NCBI RefSeq assembly: GCF_037176765.1
Contig: NC_090021.1
Location: 54,958,953 to 55,022,952 of the forward strand
Source of the DNA: Anolis sagrei
Taxonomy: Eukaryota; Chordata; Lepidosauria; Squamata; Anolidae
Length of the DNA stretch: 64,000 nucleotides
Reading direction: 5' to 3'
In this document: positions 1 through 29,240 of the stretch, piece by piece
Position numbering within the stretch: the first letter of the stretch is position 1
Layout of the letters: every line of letters begins with the position of its first letter
The notes under the pieces: generated by a model
The model's database searches: none
Told to the model about the DNA's origin: nothing
What the model saw: the letters and a program-made list of their open reading frames with translations, nothing else
Program-made: the position numbers and the translations under genes

Positions 1-392
1 CAAGCAATTTCTGATGTGAGGGGAAATTATGAAAGGAATCCTGGTTTTGACTGTTGCACAAGAGATTGCTGGGGGGGGGGGGGGAGGTTATTGAAAATGT
101 CAAGTTAGCTGTGACCTGATCAACAGAACAGACTTGTCACACAAAGCAGCAGCTGTGTAGTAAATCCAGAGTGTTTGGGTCGAGTTAGGATATGTTACTT
201 AGCTACATAACTAAGAGTTATATAGTTACGTAGTTGATCAGAGAATTGCAGCATGTATTAAATTAAGTAAAATCAAAACAAATAGTGTTTCTGTATTCTT
301 AAGATACGAATAGAGACAATTAGAAAAGATGTGATCAGCACGAAAGCTGAAGAACACATTGTCTAAGTGACTAAAGTGAAGTAATCATTTTA

Positions 393-560
393 GATCCAGT
401 GTGGTGTAGTGGTTTGAACACTGGAGTACGACTCTGGAGACCAAGGTTCAAATCCATGGAAATCTGTTAGTTTAAAAAGACATCCAGTCATACACTCCCA
501 ACCTCATAGGGAAGCAAAAGTAAACCCCACCTCTGAACAAACCCTGCCAAAAAATCCGCA
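393..560 (+). repeat. tRNA-derived SINE
   Basis: The head has a tRNA-like A box (gtggtgtagtggttt) and B box (ggttcaaatcc), followed by the squamate SINE body motif aaaccctgccaa. It is a diverged copy with no clear target duplication. Confidence 0.6.
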
Positions 561-595
561 TTATAGATTTTTTTTTACAGCTGCCATAAATTACT

Positions 596-775
596 TAGTA
601 TCATAGAGTTGGAAGAGACGACATGGGCTATCCAGCCCAACCCCCTGCCATGCAGAAAAGGCACAATCAAAGCACCCCAGACAGATGGTAATTAAACCTG
701 TTCAAAAGCCTCCAAAGAAGGTTCCTCCACCACACTCTGAAGCAATGAGTTCCACTGTTGAGCATCTCCAGTGGT
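596..775 (-). repeat. CR1 LINE 3' end
   Basis: Read on this strand as the complement of a CR1 3' end: atagagttggaagagac, then ccaaccccctgccatgcag and a conserved cctccaccacactctg block. It is 5'-truncated, as is usual for CR1. Old copy. Confidence 0.7.
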
Positions 776-958
776 CTAGAAATACTGCAAGAGCAACAAT
801 AACTTTATGTCTGACTTTATAGAATCAGAACCTATTTTAAAAACACTTATTTTGGAACCCAATGGGGTATATTTAGCTATCTCCATAACCTGAGATAATT
901 TTTAAAGAAAACAAACTTCATAGCCTAAATCAGCAGTCAAGAAAATAAGAACTATATA

Positions 959-2411
959 CGAGGGGCTGCTGATAAGTCTTTGGCTTTGTGTTCTTTTTTG
1001 TTTCTATGGTAACGAATGTTACATCACATTAAAGCTTTATGTGTCTAATATATGTTTTCAAAATTTTGTGTTTGTAGCTTGTGGCAACAGTGATCTAGGC
1101 ATGCGGGAAAACAAAATGTCGGAGTGTAAGGTGATGTTTATTTATTTACTTCTTTACTTTACTTTACTTATATACTGCTATTCTCAGCCCGAGGGCGACT
1201 CACAGCGGTTCACAACCAGTAAAAACAGCAATAATTCAATGCAATAACGTAACAACAATTAACAATTAACATATTATCCAAACAATAGAATTACTACTTA
1301 ATGTTCACAGCAAATGAGAGCAGAGGAGTGATAAAATTTTTGTTTCTGCAAGGAAAGTCTGCAAAGGATATTCATGGTGATATGTCACAGACATTGGGGG
1401 ATCAATGCCCTTCATATTCTACAGTTAAGAACTGGGTTGCCAAATTTAAAACGGGCTACTTCAGCAGCAATGATGAGGAACGTCCTGGACGGCCAAGAGT
1501 GGTTGCTGTTCCAGAGATCGTCGATGCTGTGCACCACCTCATACTGGAGAATCGGCAAATTTCAGCTAAAGGAGTAGCAGACATCATGGTGATTTCTCGT
1601 GAACGTGTTTGTCATTATCCATGAACATTTGAACATGAAGAAGCTATCTGAAAAGCAGGTCCCCAAATGTTTGACAACAGATCAGAAAAGCATACGAGTG
1701 AAAACTTCCTAGTCCATTTGCAGTGTTTCCGGGCTGATAAGAACTTCCTGGATCAATTGGTCTCTATTGATGAGACCTGGATTTATTTGTATGTCCCTGA
1801 AACCAAGGAGCAGTCAAAGGAGTGGAGGCACAGTGGTTCTCCTCGTCCAAAGAAGTTCAGGGTGCCAAAAATCAGCCACTAAGGTGATGTTCTGTGTTCT
1901 GGGATAAGGAGGGCATGCTACTAGTGGACTACCTTCAAAATGGTTCCACCATCAATGCAAGGTATTACACTGAACTTTTGGACCAATTGAAGGTAATTCT
2001 GAAGGCCAAAAGGCACGGCAAGCTGTCCAAAGGAATCCTGTTCCTGTAAGACAATGCCTCCGCTCACACTGCACAAGCAACTATGGCAAGACTGGTGGAG
2101 CTAGGCTGCCACCTGGTTGAACACCCACCTGATTAACTGGACCTAGCTCCCTCCGACTATCATCTGTTTCCAAACCTGAAGAAACACCTCAAGGGTACTA
2201 AATTTTACACCATGTCTGATGCCATGGCTGCTACGGATGACTGGTTTGAGGCACAACTGAAATCCTTCTTTTTGCAAGGCTTACTGAGCTTGGAATACTA
2301 ATGTAAGAAGTGTGTTGATATCAGTGGAGAGTATGTGGAATAAATGTAAAGTTTCATCTTCCTATCTCATTTCTTTCTATGTAAAGCCAAAGATTTATCA
2401 GCAACCCCTTG
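959..2411 (+). mobile_element. mariner transposon, broken transposase
   Basis: Terminal inverted repeats start gaggggctgctgataagtc on the left and are matched by the complement of gatttatcagcaacccctt on the right. TA dinucleotides flank both ends (957-958 and 2412-2413). The transposase is recognisable in pieces: an N-terminal helix-turn-helix part (GVIKFLFLQGKSAKDIH), RPGRPRV, then the catalytic block DETWIYLY, DNASAHT and DLAPSDYHLF, which holds the three aspartates of the mariner DDD triad. The frame is broken by an L2-tail insertion at 1139-1300, at least two frameshifts and at least three stops (near 1622, 2047 and 2133). The usual length of the family is about 345 residues. It cannot make a working enzyme but its ends could still be bound in trans. 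Confidence 0.9.
1139..1300 (-). repeat. L2-type LINE 3' tail inserted in mariner
   Basis: It starts with a (TTTA/TTTAC)n tract, the complement of an L2 simple-repeat tail, then ctgctattctcagcccgagggcgactcacagcgg in pieces, the complement of the conserved L2 3' end. The duplication ATGTT is at 1134-1138 and 1301-1305. The mariner codons MSECKVMF and TANESRG flank it exactly. Confidence 0.75.
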
Positions 2412-2413
2412 TA

Positions 2414-3224
2414 TCAAGGTCATATCATTGCCTACAGACAGGAACTCAGAATGCTATTTACTGTGACCTCTGCAATTATGGGAAACACCTTTCATCCCTG
2501 AAAGGTTTTTGCAAGTTTTTCTGCCTATCAATTTAAATTGTGTTTCCAAAAATGATATATGAGTTATGGTCACAAATTATATTTCCATATATAGAAATAA
2601 TATTAGGAATCTTCTTCAGCACTTAGTGGAGTCTTCCAGATATTTGGGGTAAAAAAAATGTTAGCCTAAGGGAAGGAAATTAGTGCTGTATATCAAGGAA
2701 CACGTGAAGGAACACCTGAAACCCTATCTGTTAGAAGGGTTTTGCCTAATAGTGCAAATTACACTACCCTGTGCTTTGAACTCGTAGCTTGCTTATGAAT
2801 CTAGATTGCATGACTGTTGGGTCCTTCTGGTACACCTTCTATTCTTTCCAGTACTGTTTCTGTATTTGATCTTGGATCTTTTTTCTTCAACCATTATTTT
2901 TAGCCTCTCTCTTATTCTTTCTCTGCATTTAGATCTCCAGATTCAGACTTGAGCTTTCCAATCCTTGAATTTGCTCTTTCTCATCTCCTCTAGCTTTCTT
3001 GTGCTGTGGCCAGGGGTTAGATATCACGTCCCTCTTGACTCCATGAACTGGTCCCATATAACAGAGGGAAGGCAACCTCTTCCAGCCACAAGCCTCCTGT
3101 GCAGTGAGGTTTTTCCGGTTCAAGCACTGTCTGTATTTTGATTCAAGTAATAGAATGGATTTAATAAAAAAAAACTGGATTGAAAGTTAATATTCAAGTT
3201 GACAAGAACAACACATGCCATTTT
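2414..3224. other. intergenic, nothing recognised
   Basis: Unique-looking AT-rich sequence between the mariner and the presumed DESI2 polyadenylation site. I see no coding stretch, RNA gene or repeat that I can support. Confidence 0.5.
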
Positions 3225-6200
3225 TTTTTTACAAAATTATCTTTAATAAATGGATGGATTCAAGTTTGTAATAGGTTTGACATGTCAAAGTAACAAAAGT
3301 CAAAGTTCTCTGGCTATACAAATACTATGCTTTACAGTAAACTTATCTTTAGTTTACAAAAAAGTGTCAGTGAAAATTCAGTATCTGTAACCACCTTAAA
3401 GTGAAAATTCTCTTATCCGTTGTGATCAGAATTGTATTGCATGTTTCTAAGAGGAAACCCACTGCATTCTTAATACTGAACCATTACCCAGTCTACTGAT
3501 GTACACTGACAATTTATAGCAATTTTTGGCTTCCTGAATAAGAGTGACATCTTGATAAAATGGCTTTAATAAGATAACATACAAAATGACTATAGTAATC
3601 TACCTTAAAAGAAAAATAATTAAATATTAGAAATTGGGAGATCGGAGAACCCTGAATGCACTTCTTCTACCTGCTTGTTGCTAAAATTCCAGGTATTGAC
3701 TATTTTAGCATAGAACATTGTTCAAGTTTTTTAATGCACACTATGGCCACTGGCAGGCAAGGTACTTCTTTACTGAGTACTAATGCTGGTGAAAAGTAAC
3801 TTGAACTATTGCTATGAGAGCAGACTTTGGCAGGGTTGTTTGTTTTAAGGAACCGAGTGGATAGTGACTGTAGTGTATATGGTAAGATACAAAAATACCA
3901 TCGCACTACTTAATGATGCTAAATATTGACTTCAGGGTCCAGACGGTAAGTTTGTTCGGTGACACAAACTATAAAAATCGATTAAAAATGAAGTAACAGG
4001 ATTTTTTGAACAAACTGGAACAATTAATTACTTCAATTATTTTACTTACCGTGCTATAAATGGTGTTGCATTACATGCTGTGCATGATTACAAAAGGATG
4101 GATGTGTTGTGGAGTGCTGTGAATATTAACTGAAAGCCAATTGTTTTGTAAAAATTAGATGAAAATCAAGTTCCTAAAGTTTGTCCAAACAACGTAGGAC
4201 AAGCTATAGAATCCCCAACTCCCAACACAATTCAAGAATCTTGTGAGGATGCAGCATCTTCATAGAGTACCCACAAAGGCTACGCATTCACTTCAAAAGA
4301 GATAATTTCCTATGTGCCAAGAAAAACATGTGCGAAGCTGCCCTTTCCACTGAAATTAACGGATTTTTTTTTACAGGTAAGAACATCATGTGTACAGTAG
4401 CACACACAGGATCAGGATCAGAACCAATATTCACTAATAGCTTCAGACCCAAGCTGAAAACTATTTATGGTTTCATTGTAGTGTTGAGAAACCACTTCTA
4501 TTGACCTACATATGTTCCACTCAGACACCTCGTTTGTATGATTTAGAAATAGAGTAGGATACAACTCTCAGAATAGTAATGGTCAGTTGAAGAACAAGCA
4601 AGGTAAGGCTGAAAGATACCCAGTTATTTCCAAAAGAAACTGGATATCTTTTGGAAGTAACAATAAAGGTTATGCTAATGATCAAATAAAAATGGTTCTG
4701 GCACTGTTAATTAAGCATGGTTCTCAAGAAGATTAAAGTCTTAAAGAAGATTTAAATATGAAATAATCTCAGTACTTCACATTTTTTAGAATTATTATTT
4801 GACTTTTAACAGAATGTTACATACCTGAGTATATTTTGAAACAAAAATGTCTCCCACAAAGAAGAGCATAAAATAAATTTAAATAGGAAGTGACGTGGTT
4901 AGAAAAATGACCACCGCCATTATTACTGAAAAACAACAGCATTTTTGCCACCTTTGGAGAAATTGTTTATAGAACAGCATGCCAAATCTTACTGCCAATT
5001 GATGAAACATAATGTCTTCTGATTTGTCAAAAAATACTGTCCAATTTGGCTGATTGGGTATATAAATATTCAAATTGGCACAGTTCATTGAGCAAATCCA
5101 GCAATATAAATAACAAATGCAAGTGTTATTTATATATTCAGTTATGTAGATTTCTGTAAAATGTCATTTTGTACATCATTTCCAGTTGGCTTCTTTCCAT
5201 TGAATTGGAAGATCTTTAAGGCAGCATATGTAATTAAAATCTGAGCCAAATTCCAGTTTGCCATAACTACTGTACTCTCTCTCGATAAGAGATAGGGAAG
5301 GCAGTAAATATAAGGAATTCATGTTGTTTCTTGCTAAATCCTATAGATCTTTTATCATTCATACAGTCTATATTGCTGTTGTAAACTAACATAATTAAAT
5401 AAATGGTGGCAGCACACAAACAAATCTCAAGGCAACCATAGCTATCAACCGCTCTGCTAGAGACAAACTAAGTTGAAAAGGATCCTTTCACTCAAGAAAT
5501 GTTACCTCTGACCAGCAATTAACTGTTGATTGAACCGGGTGCAGAATTGGCCAAACTGACGTTAGCTAAGAGATTATTATTAGTGGGCTGATGTCCAATG
5601 CTGCAGGAAACTGATTGTGTGTTCCATCTTCTTTCATCCTACAGTTCTACATTTTAAACAACATGAGATAGGCACTGTTACCTGGTCATAGTTTGAAAAA
5701 AAACCTATTGATGTTCCAAGTGATCTTTCGTATCTTCAAGTCAGACCAAAAAAGAAGAGGAAAAGATTGTGATTGAAGCCAACAATATGTTTGAGTTTGT
5801 AATAAAATTGTAATTTGCTCTTCGTAAGCAGATGCAATCTGTTTCCTAGGATAGATTTCTTTGTATTGATCGTTATGGCCTGAATCCTATTGTTAAGTCC
5901 TACTTAGATTAGACTGAGATTTATCTACATGTTGATTCACTAGTGAAGTTGATCCAGTGGGTCTACTCTAGTTAGGATTATAAAGCAGGATTCAGGATGT
6001 ACCCTGTTTACATACAGTATTCAATTCTGTGTTCTACTATTAGCAGTAGTTGGAAGTGAAATATTTTAACCAAATGAGTTCCAAGACAAAAATCAGTGAA
6101 AGTAGACCACAGGTTCACTTCCAATGATATGATGAAGGCCTGACTGAACTGGTTAATACTTTGTATTTCAATGGCAGATATCCCTGTGGGACTTGTAAAC

Positions 6201-6483
6201 AGCAGCACACAATACTGTAAACAGCTTCTCTTCTGCTCAGTTGGTCCAAGTTTGTTGATTAGATGAAAATGAAGACCGCAACTCCATCTTATGTACTTCT
6301 CATTTCTCCCAGAAACCTTTTTCACTACATATAAAATCCTGAGCAAAAAAACATGGTTTTGATCTGGAGAACCACTTGCATACCATAGACATATCCAAAT
6401 GTCCACACTCTGAAGTTCAGCAATGAAGTCAGTTACTGACAAGATTTTAGAAGACTCTAATGTAACAGTACTTTGGCCCAAAC
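3225..6483 (-). other. DESI2: probable DESI2 3' UTR
   Basis: About 3.2 kb directly downstream of the DESI2 stop on the minus strand, with almost no young repeats, as expected for a retained UTR. An ATTAAA signal lies at 3242-3247 on the minus strand, followed by a run of A at about 3221-3230. The family's human gene also has a long 3' UTR. The end point is inferred. A short inverted pair near 5880-5997 (cctgaatcct / aggattcagg) may be an old MITE inside it. Confidence 0.5.
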
Positions 6484-24267
<17,784 letters not shown>

Positions 24268-24540
24268 CCTCCTCCTCCTCCTCCTCCTCCTCCTTCTCTT
24301 CTGGCCTGGGCTCCCTCAGTGGCGCTGAGGGGCCGGCTCGCCCTCTCTGCGAGGGAAGGAGGCGGGGCTTAGCTCTGGCCACGCCCCCTCTCCGCCGCCA
24401 GGCTCCTCCCTCCCTCCCTCCCTCCCTGCCTGGGAAAACCGTTCCAAAGAGAAACCCTCTTCTACTACAAGCCCCGGCATGCAGCGCGCGCGGCCTCAGT
24501 GGCACCTCTGTATCAATATCCCGCTTTCTCCTTTCTCCAA
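24268..24540 (-). promoter_or_regulatory. DESI2: DESI2 5' UTR and CpG-rich promoter
   Basis: A GC- and CpG-rich stretch upstream of exon 1, with GC boxes (cacgccccctctccgccg on the plus strand), a (CCT)n tract at 24268-24292 that is (GGA)n in the transcript, and a (CCCT)n run at about 24408-24427. No TATA box was seen, as is usual for a housekeeping gene. The exact start site cannot be read from sequence. Confidence 0.7.
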
Positions 24541-25440
24541 CCTCTGAGGATGCTATGGTCCAAAAGCATTCTCTCCTGAATTGCCAGCTAACACCTCCCA
24601 ACAAAGGATTTTAATAATAATAATAATAATTTCCCCCCAAGCAGGAACCAGCCAGGCTTTGAAGCTGCAAGGCCATTCAGTGCTAATCAAGGTGGCCAAT
24701 TGCAGCATTCACACTTGCCTCCAACAGACCAAAGTTCTTTCCCCCACCCATGGACATTCCACAGATATATAAACCTCCCTTGTCTAGTTTCCAACAGACC
24801 ACACAACATCTGAGGATGCTTAACGTAGGCCATGGTCCAGAAACATTCTCTCCTGAAGAGCCAGCTAACCCCTCCCAAAAAAGGATTTCCCCCAAGGAGG
24901 AACCAGCCAGGCTTTGAAGCTGCAAGGCCATTCTATGCTAATCAAGATGGCCAATTACAGCACTCATACTTGCCTCCAACAGACAAGAGTTCTTTCTCCC
25001 ACCCTTGGACATTCTACAGATATATAAATCCCATTTTCCTAGTTTCCAACAGACCTCACAACCTCTGGGGCTCCCTAACATAGGCCAGGGTCCAGAAACA
25101 TTCTCTCCTGAATAGCCGGCTAACACTTCCCAACAAAGGGTTTCCCCCAAGCGGGAAGCAGCCAGGCTTTGAAGCTGCAAAGCTATTCAATGCTAATCAA
25201 GGTGGCCAATTGCAACATTCACACCTGCCTCAAGCAGACAAGATTTCTTTCCCCCAGCCCTGGACATTCTATAGATATACTATATAAACCTCACTTGCCT
25301 AGTTTCCAACAGACCTCACAGATTCTGAGGATGCCTGTCATAGATGCAAGTGAAACGTCAGGAGAGAATGCTTCTAGAACATGGCCATATAACCCAAAAA
25401 AACTACAACAACCGAATCCCGGATCACCTGGACTTGACAT
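24541..25440 (+). mobile_element. Penelope-like element, tandem terminal-repeat units
   Basis: Four related units of about 254-266 bp start with a ctgagg-type motif at 24544, 24810, 25064 (decayed) and 25325. Shared blocks are ggaaccagccaggctttgaa, gctaatcaaggtggccaatt, ggacattcc-acagatatata and agtttccaacagacc. The last unit ends gtgaaacgtcaggagagaat, gcttctagaacatggccata, the known squamate Penelope-like end. The array abuts the DESI2 promoter on its far side. Confidence 0.7.
25322..25362 (+). ncRNA. decayed hammerhead-ribozyme-like core
   Basis: CTGAGGA (fits CUGANGA) is followed by a weakened stem II (tgcctgtcatagatgcaag) and GAAAC then GTC. Penelope-like elements are known to carry hammerhead motifs. 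Stem II pairing is partly lost here. Confidence 0.4.
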
Positions 25441-25974
25441 ACTCCCCATGTCTAAAGTGTACAATTTTCTACATTGTGGAAGTGAATGCCCTTGGATGAC
25501 CCCTTCCAACTACTCAGTTGCATCCCATCTCACTGTCAGTCATGTCAATCCAATCCTTGAACTATTCTAGTTTGAAGATGTTTTTATGTTATTACTAGCT
25601 TGGGTTGTGGGTTAACTACAACTCACATCATGCCAGGTTAACCCCCTGAAACTCCATCAGTAGTTAAAAGTTTGTTATATTGGACAAGTTGGCTAAGTGT
25701 AGCTGGATAACTGATGAGATAGTTTTGGCATATCAGATCTGTGGACCAAGTTTGGTCCAGATCCATTGGTGTTTGGGTTCACAGTGCTCTCTGGGTGTAG
25801 GTAAACTATAACTTCCCCACATCACGGTGAATTTTCCACAAAGATTTTTAGTATTTTTTGCTGGTCATTGGGGCTCTGTGTGCCAAGTTAGTTCCAGGTC
25901 CATCATTGGTGGGGTTCAGAGTCTCCTTGATTGCAGGTGAACTATAAATCCCAGTACCTACAACTCCAAGGCCC
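25441..25974. other. fragments of array-like monomer
   Basis: From about 25740 to 25960 the blocks ccaagtttggtccagatcc, gtttgggttcacagtgctct and caggtgaactataaatccc repeat the monomer of 21900-23720, diverged and outside any recognised element ends. The rest is unclassified. Confidence 0.45.
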
Positions 25975-26025
25975 ATCTAGTCCAATTCCTTTCTTCCAGG
26001 CAGAAGGGCACCATCAAAGCTGTGA
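25975..26025 (-). repeat. CR1 LINE 3' scrap
   Basis: The complement of a CR1 end: catctagtccaattcctttc and ggcagaagggcaccatcaaa. Confidence 0.4.
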
Positions 26026-26109
26026 ATAGCTTAACTCAAATATTAAGGCTAATACAGTGGGACAGACACTGGCAAAGAGGTCAGCTCTGCAAGATTAATA
26101 ATAATATGG

Positions 26110-26165
26110 AGCCATGGCAGTTAAAGTGGTGTCAAACTGCATTCATTCTACAGCGCGGAGTCCCT
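26110..26165. repeat. MITE fragment (ttaaagtggtgtcaaactgc group)
   Basis: Half of the palindromic MITE seen more completely at 28063-28275 and 28933-29240: ccatggcagttaaagtggtg, tcaaactgcattcattctac. Confidence 0.55.
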
Positions 26166-26811
26166 ACGTGCACGATGAGAGCCCACCGGGTGTCTTCCAG
26201 CAAGCCCCACTCTCTCAGCCTCAGATGAAGTCCCCCTCTAAAGAAATCTTGTGGGGAAAAGGTTGGAGGCATAACCTACAAGACATGCCAGGTCAGGGGA
26301 ACCAAGGAGCCCAGCTTTCAATTCAGCCAGGGGTCTACAGGAAGCAGTCGTGACCATTTAGAGCAGAAAAAGGATGAGGAGGGGACTCTGGGATACAAAA
26401 TATGGCAATGTGCCTAAATGGCACTTCTTTGAGGAAGCCTTGGCAAGCAAGTCCTGTAATAGGAGGTTGGCCGTAAGTCAGGCATGAAGGCACACAACAG
26501 GAAGAGCAAAATGCCTTGCTCAAAGTAATGTCACCAAGCTTCTGGCAAAGAAGAGCAGTCATTAAATAGAAGTGTTAATTTGACCTCACAAACATTAGCA
26601 TTACTTAGTGTGGATGTTGCAAATTCCCTCAAATTAAAATGATTATGGATGATGACAGTTTACACTTCATGGATGAGCCACATTTTCTGTTCAGCCGGGG
26701 GGCTTCAGGAAATCCAGGCAGCAGGATGTGAAAAGGCAGCCCACTTGGAGCAAATCAGGATGGGAAGGTGACTCCAGTTCAGAAGATGTGCCTCAGTCGT
26801 ACTGCTCTGAA

Positions 26812-26873
26812 CAAACCTTGCCAAGAAAAAAACCATGATAGGTTCACCGTTGGAAGGCACAAAACAACAATTG
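26812..26873 (+). repeat. SINE 3' body and (CAA)n-type tail
   Basis: Reads caaaccttgccaagaaaa, accatgataggttcaccg, ttggaaggcacaaaacaaca, the 3' part of the tRNA-derived squamate SINE. Its head upstream (26700-26811) is too decayed to place. Confidence 0.55.
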
Positions 26874-27640
26874 AAGTTGAAGGCTTTTAATGGCAGGAAT
26901 CACTGTTTGAGTTTTCAAGGCTGTATGGCCATGTTCCAGAAGCATTAACTCCTGACATTTCGCTTGCATCTATGACATGCATCCTTAGAGGTTTTCAGGT
27001 CTGTTGGAAACTAGGCAAGTTTGGAATGTCCAGGGTGGGAGAAAGAACTTTTGTCTGGTTGAGGCAAGTATGAATGCTGCAATTGGCCATCTTGATTAGC
27101 ATTGAATGGTCATGCAGCTTCAAAGCCTGGCTGTGTCCTGCCTGTGGGAATCTTTTGTTTATTTGTCGTGTCAGAGCAGCCAGTCCATTATATTACATTT
27201 CTAACAGAACAAAGCAAACAAACTGAAAAATACAAAACTTGTGAGTTTGGTAGTTGGTTAAATGTCCTTTGACCAGTATCTGGCCACTTGTAGTGCTTCC
27301 GGTGTTGCTGCAAGAAAGTCCTCCATTGTGCATGTGGCTGGGCTCAGGTTGCATTACAGCAGGTGGTGAGTGGTTTGCTCTTCTCCACACTCACATGTCG
27401 AGGATTCCACTTTGTAGCCCCATTTCTGAAGGTTGGCTCTGCATCTCGTGGTGCCAGAGCGCATTCTGTTCAGGAATCCTTTGTTGAGATGTATTAGCTG
27501 GCCCTGAATAATTTTTGTCTGGAATTCCCATTTTTTTAGTGTTGGTCTTTATTTACTCTAAGGATCCTTCCACAGATGTGGGTGAAACATTAGGATAGAA
27601 TGCTTCTGGAACATGGCATACAAACTCACAGCAATCCAAC
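26874..27640. mobile_element. Penelope-like element, head-to-head ends
   Basis: The left end reads on the minus strand (gaaggcttttaatggcagg, catgttccagaagcattaac, cctgacatttcgcttgcatc). The right end reads on the plus strand (ctctaaggatccttccacag, gggtgaaacattaggataga, atgcttctggaacatggc). The near-duplicate caacaattgaag / caacaatggaag flanks it. The interior 27160-27545 is a further repeat (tttatttgtcgtgtcagagc, tccattgtgcatgtggctgg) that I cannot classify. Hammerhead-like parts are present but decayed. Confidence 0.55.
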
Positions 27641-28062
27641 AATGGAAGTCTTCATCATCAGTTTCAGGTTGCCGATTCTTGTAAAGGAAAATTAAACAAA
27701 CAAACAAAACGTGTATTTGTGCAGAAACAGCACACAGGGCAGTGCTGTTTCCAAAGGCATACAGGCTCATTGACTGTGCCCTCCAGTGCCTGAGGATCTG
27801 GACAAAAAATGCTAACATAATACAACAAATACAAAGTAAGGGACTGGAAATAACTCAGGAAAGTAGGTGCCCAGTCTCCAAATCAAGTCAAATATATAGG
27901 CCATGTATATATAGGCTATGTGAAAGGAATATCTTTTTGGAGTGATGTAAATACAAAACTCCCTAGTTTTAGACCACATGCTACACTTCAACTTGACCAA
28001 ATGAGGGAGCGTTTCATGAAGTCTCAAGTCCTTATAGAAGTCCAAGCCTTTAAAGGGATAGT

Positions 28063-28275
28063 TAGGGTGCAACTACGTTGTAGAAATAGTGCAATGTGAA
28101 CAGCACTTTGACTTCCTTGGCTGAATGCTGTGGCATTTTACAAGGTCTTTAGCTTTCTGTGCCAAAGAGTGCAGGTATCTCATCAAACTACAACTTCCAG
28201 GACACCATGGTAATGAGGCACAACAGTTAAAGTGCTACTGCATTCATTCTACAGAGTAGACGCGCCCTAAGGCAT
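28063..28275. repeat. palindromic MITE
   Basis: One half carries ctgtggcattttacaaggtc, the other aactacaacttccaggacac, aacagttaaagtgctactgc and tctacagagtagacgcgccc. Same family as 28933-29240. Confidence 0.55.
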
Positions 28276-28340
28276 TTAAATGAAGGTATTTAAACTCAAT
28301 TTTGATTTAAATGGCAGAAAATGAAAATCATTTAGATGAT

Positions 28341-28470
28341 GTATTGTCGAAGGCTTTCATGGCCGGAATCACTGGGTTGCTGTAGGTTTTTTCGGGCTAT
28401 ATGGCCACGTATAACCATGACCATGCTTCTAGAACATGGCCACATAAGCCTGAAAAAACCTACAACAATC
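28341..28470. mobile_element. Penelope-like foldback copy with 12-bp duplication
   Basis: Starts gtattgtcgaaggctttcat, ggccggaatcactgggttg (the complement of the family's terminal sequence) and returns as gcttctagaacatggccac, cctgaaaaaacctacaacaa. The duplication catttagatgat is at 28329-28340 and 28471-28482. It is 130 bp long with inverted arms. Confidence 0.8.
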
Positions 28471-28547
28471 CATTTAGATGATAGTTGTACAAAAAATCGC
28501 CTTCAGGTGAGCCACCCCAATCTTCCCTAAATTATATGTGTGTGTTT

Positions 28548-28766
28548 GAGATGACATGATCAGTAACACGTGACCAGGCATATCAAGAGCCCAGATGTTT
28601 TGATGTTTTACCATCCTTGTGGGAGGCTTCTCTCATGTGTCTGCATGGGGAGCTGGAACTGACAGAGGGAGCTCAACCATGCTCTTCCCAGATTCGAACC
28701 TGTGACCTGTCGGTCTTCAGTCCTGCTGCCACAAGGGTTTAACGCACTGTGCCACCGGAGGCTCCA
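28548..28766 (-). repeat. tRNA-derived SINE
   Basis: On the minus strand it begins ggagcctccggtggcacag and carries a B box aggttcgaatc, then blocks gctccctctgtcagttcc and ggatggtaaaacatcaaaac. Same family as 52549-52815. Confidence 0.8.
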
Positions 28767-28932
28767 TAACTGTAGTGTGATATGAAATGAATACTACTGC
28801 AATTTATTGCATACACTCATAAATGAAGGAAATGCTAGATTTCAGCTAGTGGTCAGAGAAAATAAAGATAATAAATTGACTTTATCCAGGTCAAGCTCAC
28901 AGACTCCCTGAAATCTCTCAATGAACCCCTGA

Positions 28933-29240
28933 TCTGCACTGTAGAAATAATGTAACTTGATGCAGCTTAATGTTATGGAATCATGAAAATGTAGTTTTGC
29001 AATGCTTTTAACCTTCTTTATCATCATCAAACTACAAATCCCAGGATTCCATTGCACTGAGCCATGGCAGTTAAAAAGGTGTCAAACTATATTATTTCTG
29101 TGTATTGTCAAAGGCTTTCATGGCCGGAATCACTGGGTTGTTGTAGGGTTTTTTTTTTGGGCTGTATGGCCATGGTCTAGAGGCATTCTCTCTTGACATT
29201 TCGCCTGCACAATATTATTTCTGCAGTGTAGATAGCCTGT
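28933..29240. repeat. palindromic MITE split by a Penelope-like insertion
   Basis: Left part 28933-29100, right part 29212-29240. The outer ends cactgtagaaataatgtaac and tattatttctgcagtgtag are inverted repeats, and the central block is gccatggcagttaaaaaggt. Confidence 0.7.
29101..29211 (-). mobile_element. Penelope-like end inserted in a MITE
   Basis: Reads tgtattgtcaaaggctttca, tggccggaatcactgggttg, gctgtatggccatggtctag and cttgacatttcgcctgcac. It is flanked by the 12-bp duplication atattatttctg (29089-29100 and 29212-29223). Only the terminal 111 bp are present. Confidence 0.8.

Noticed and set aside
6008-6481. 157-codon open frame on the minus strand next to DESI2
   Set aside because: It follows the DESI2 stop, has no family motif and lies in the UTR; it is chance openness.
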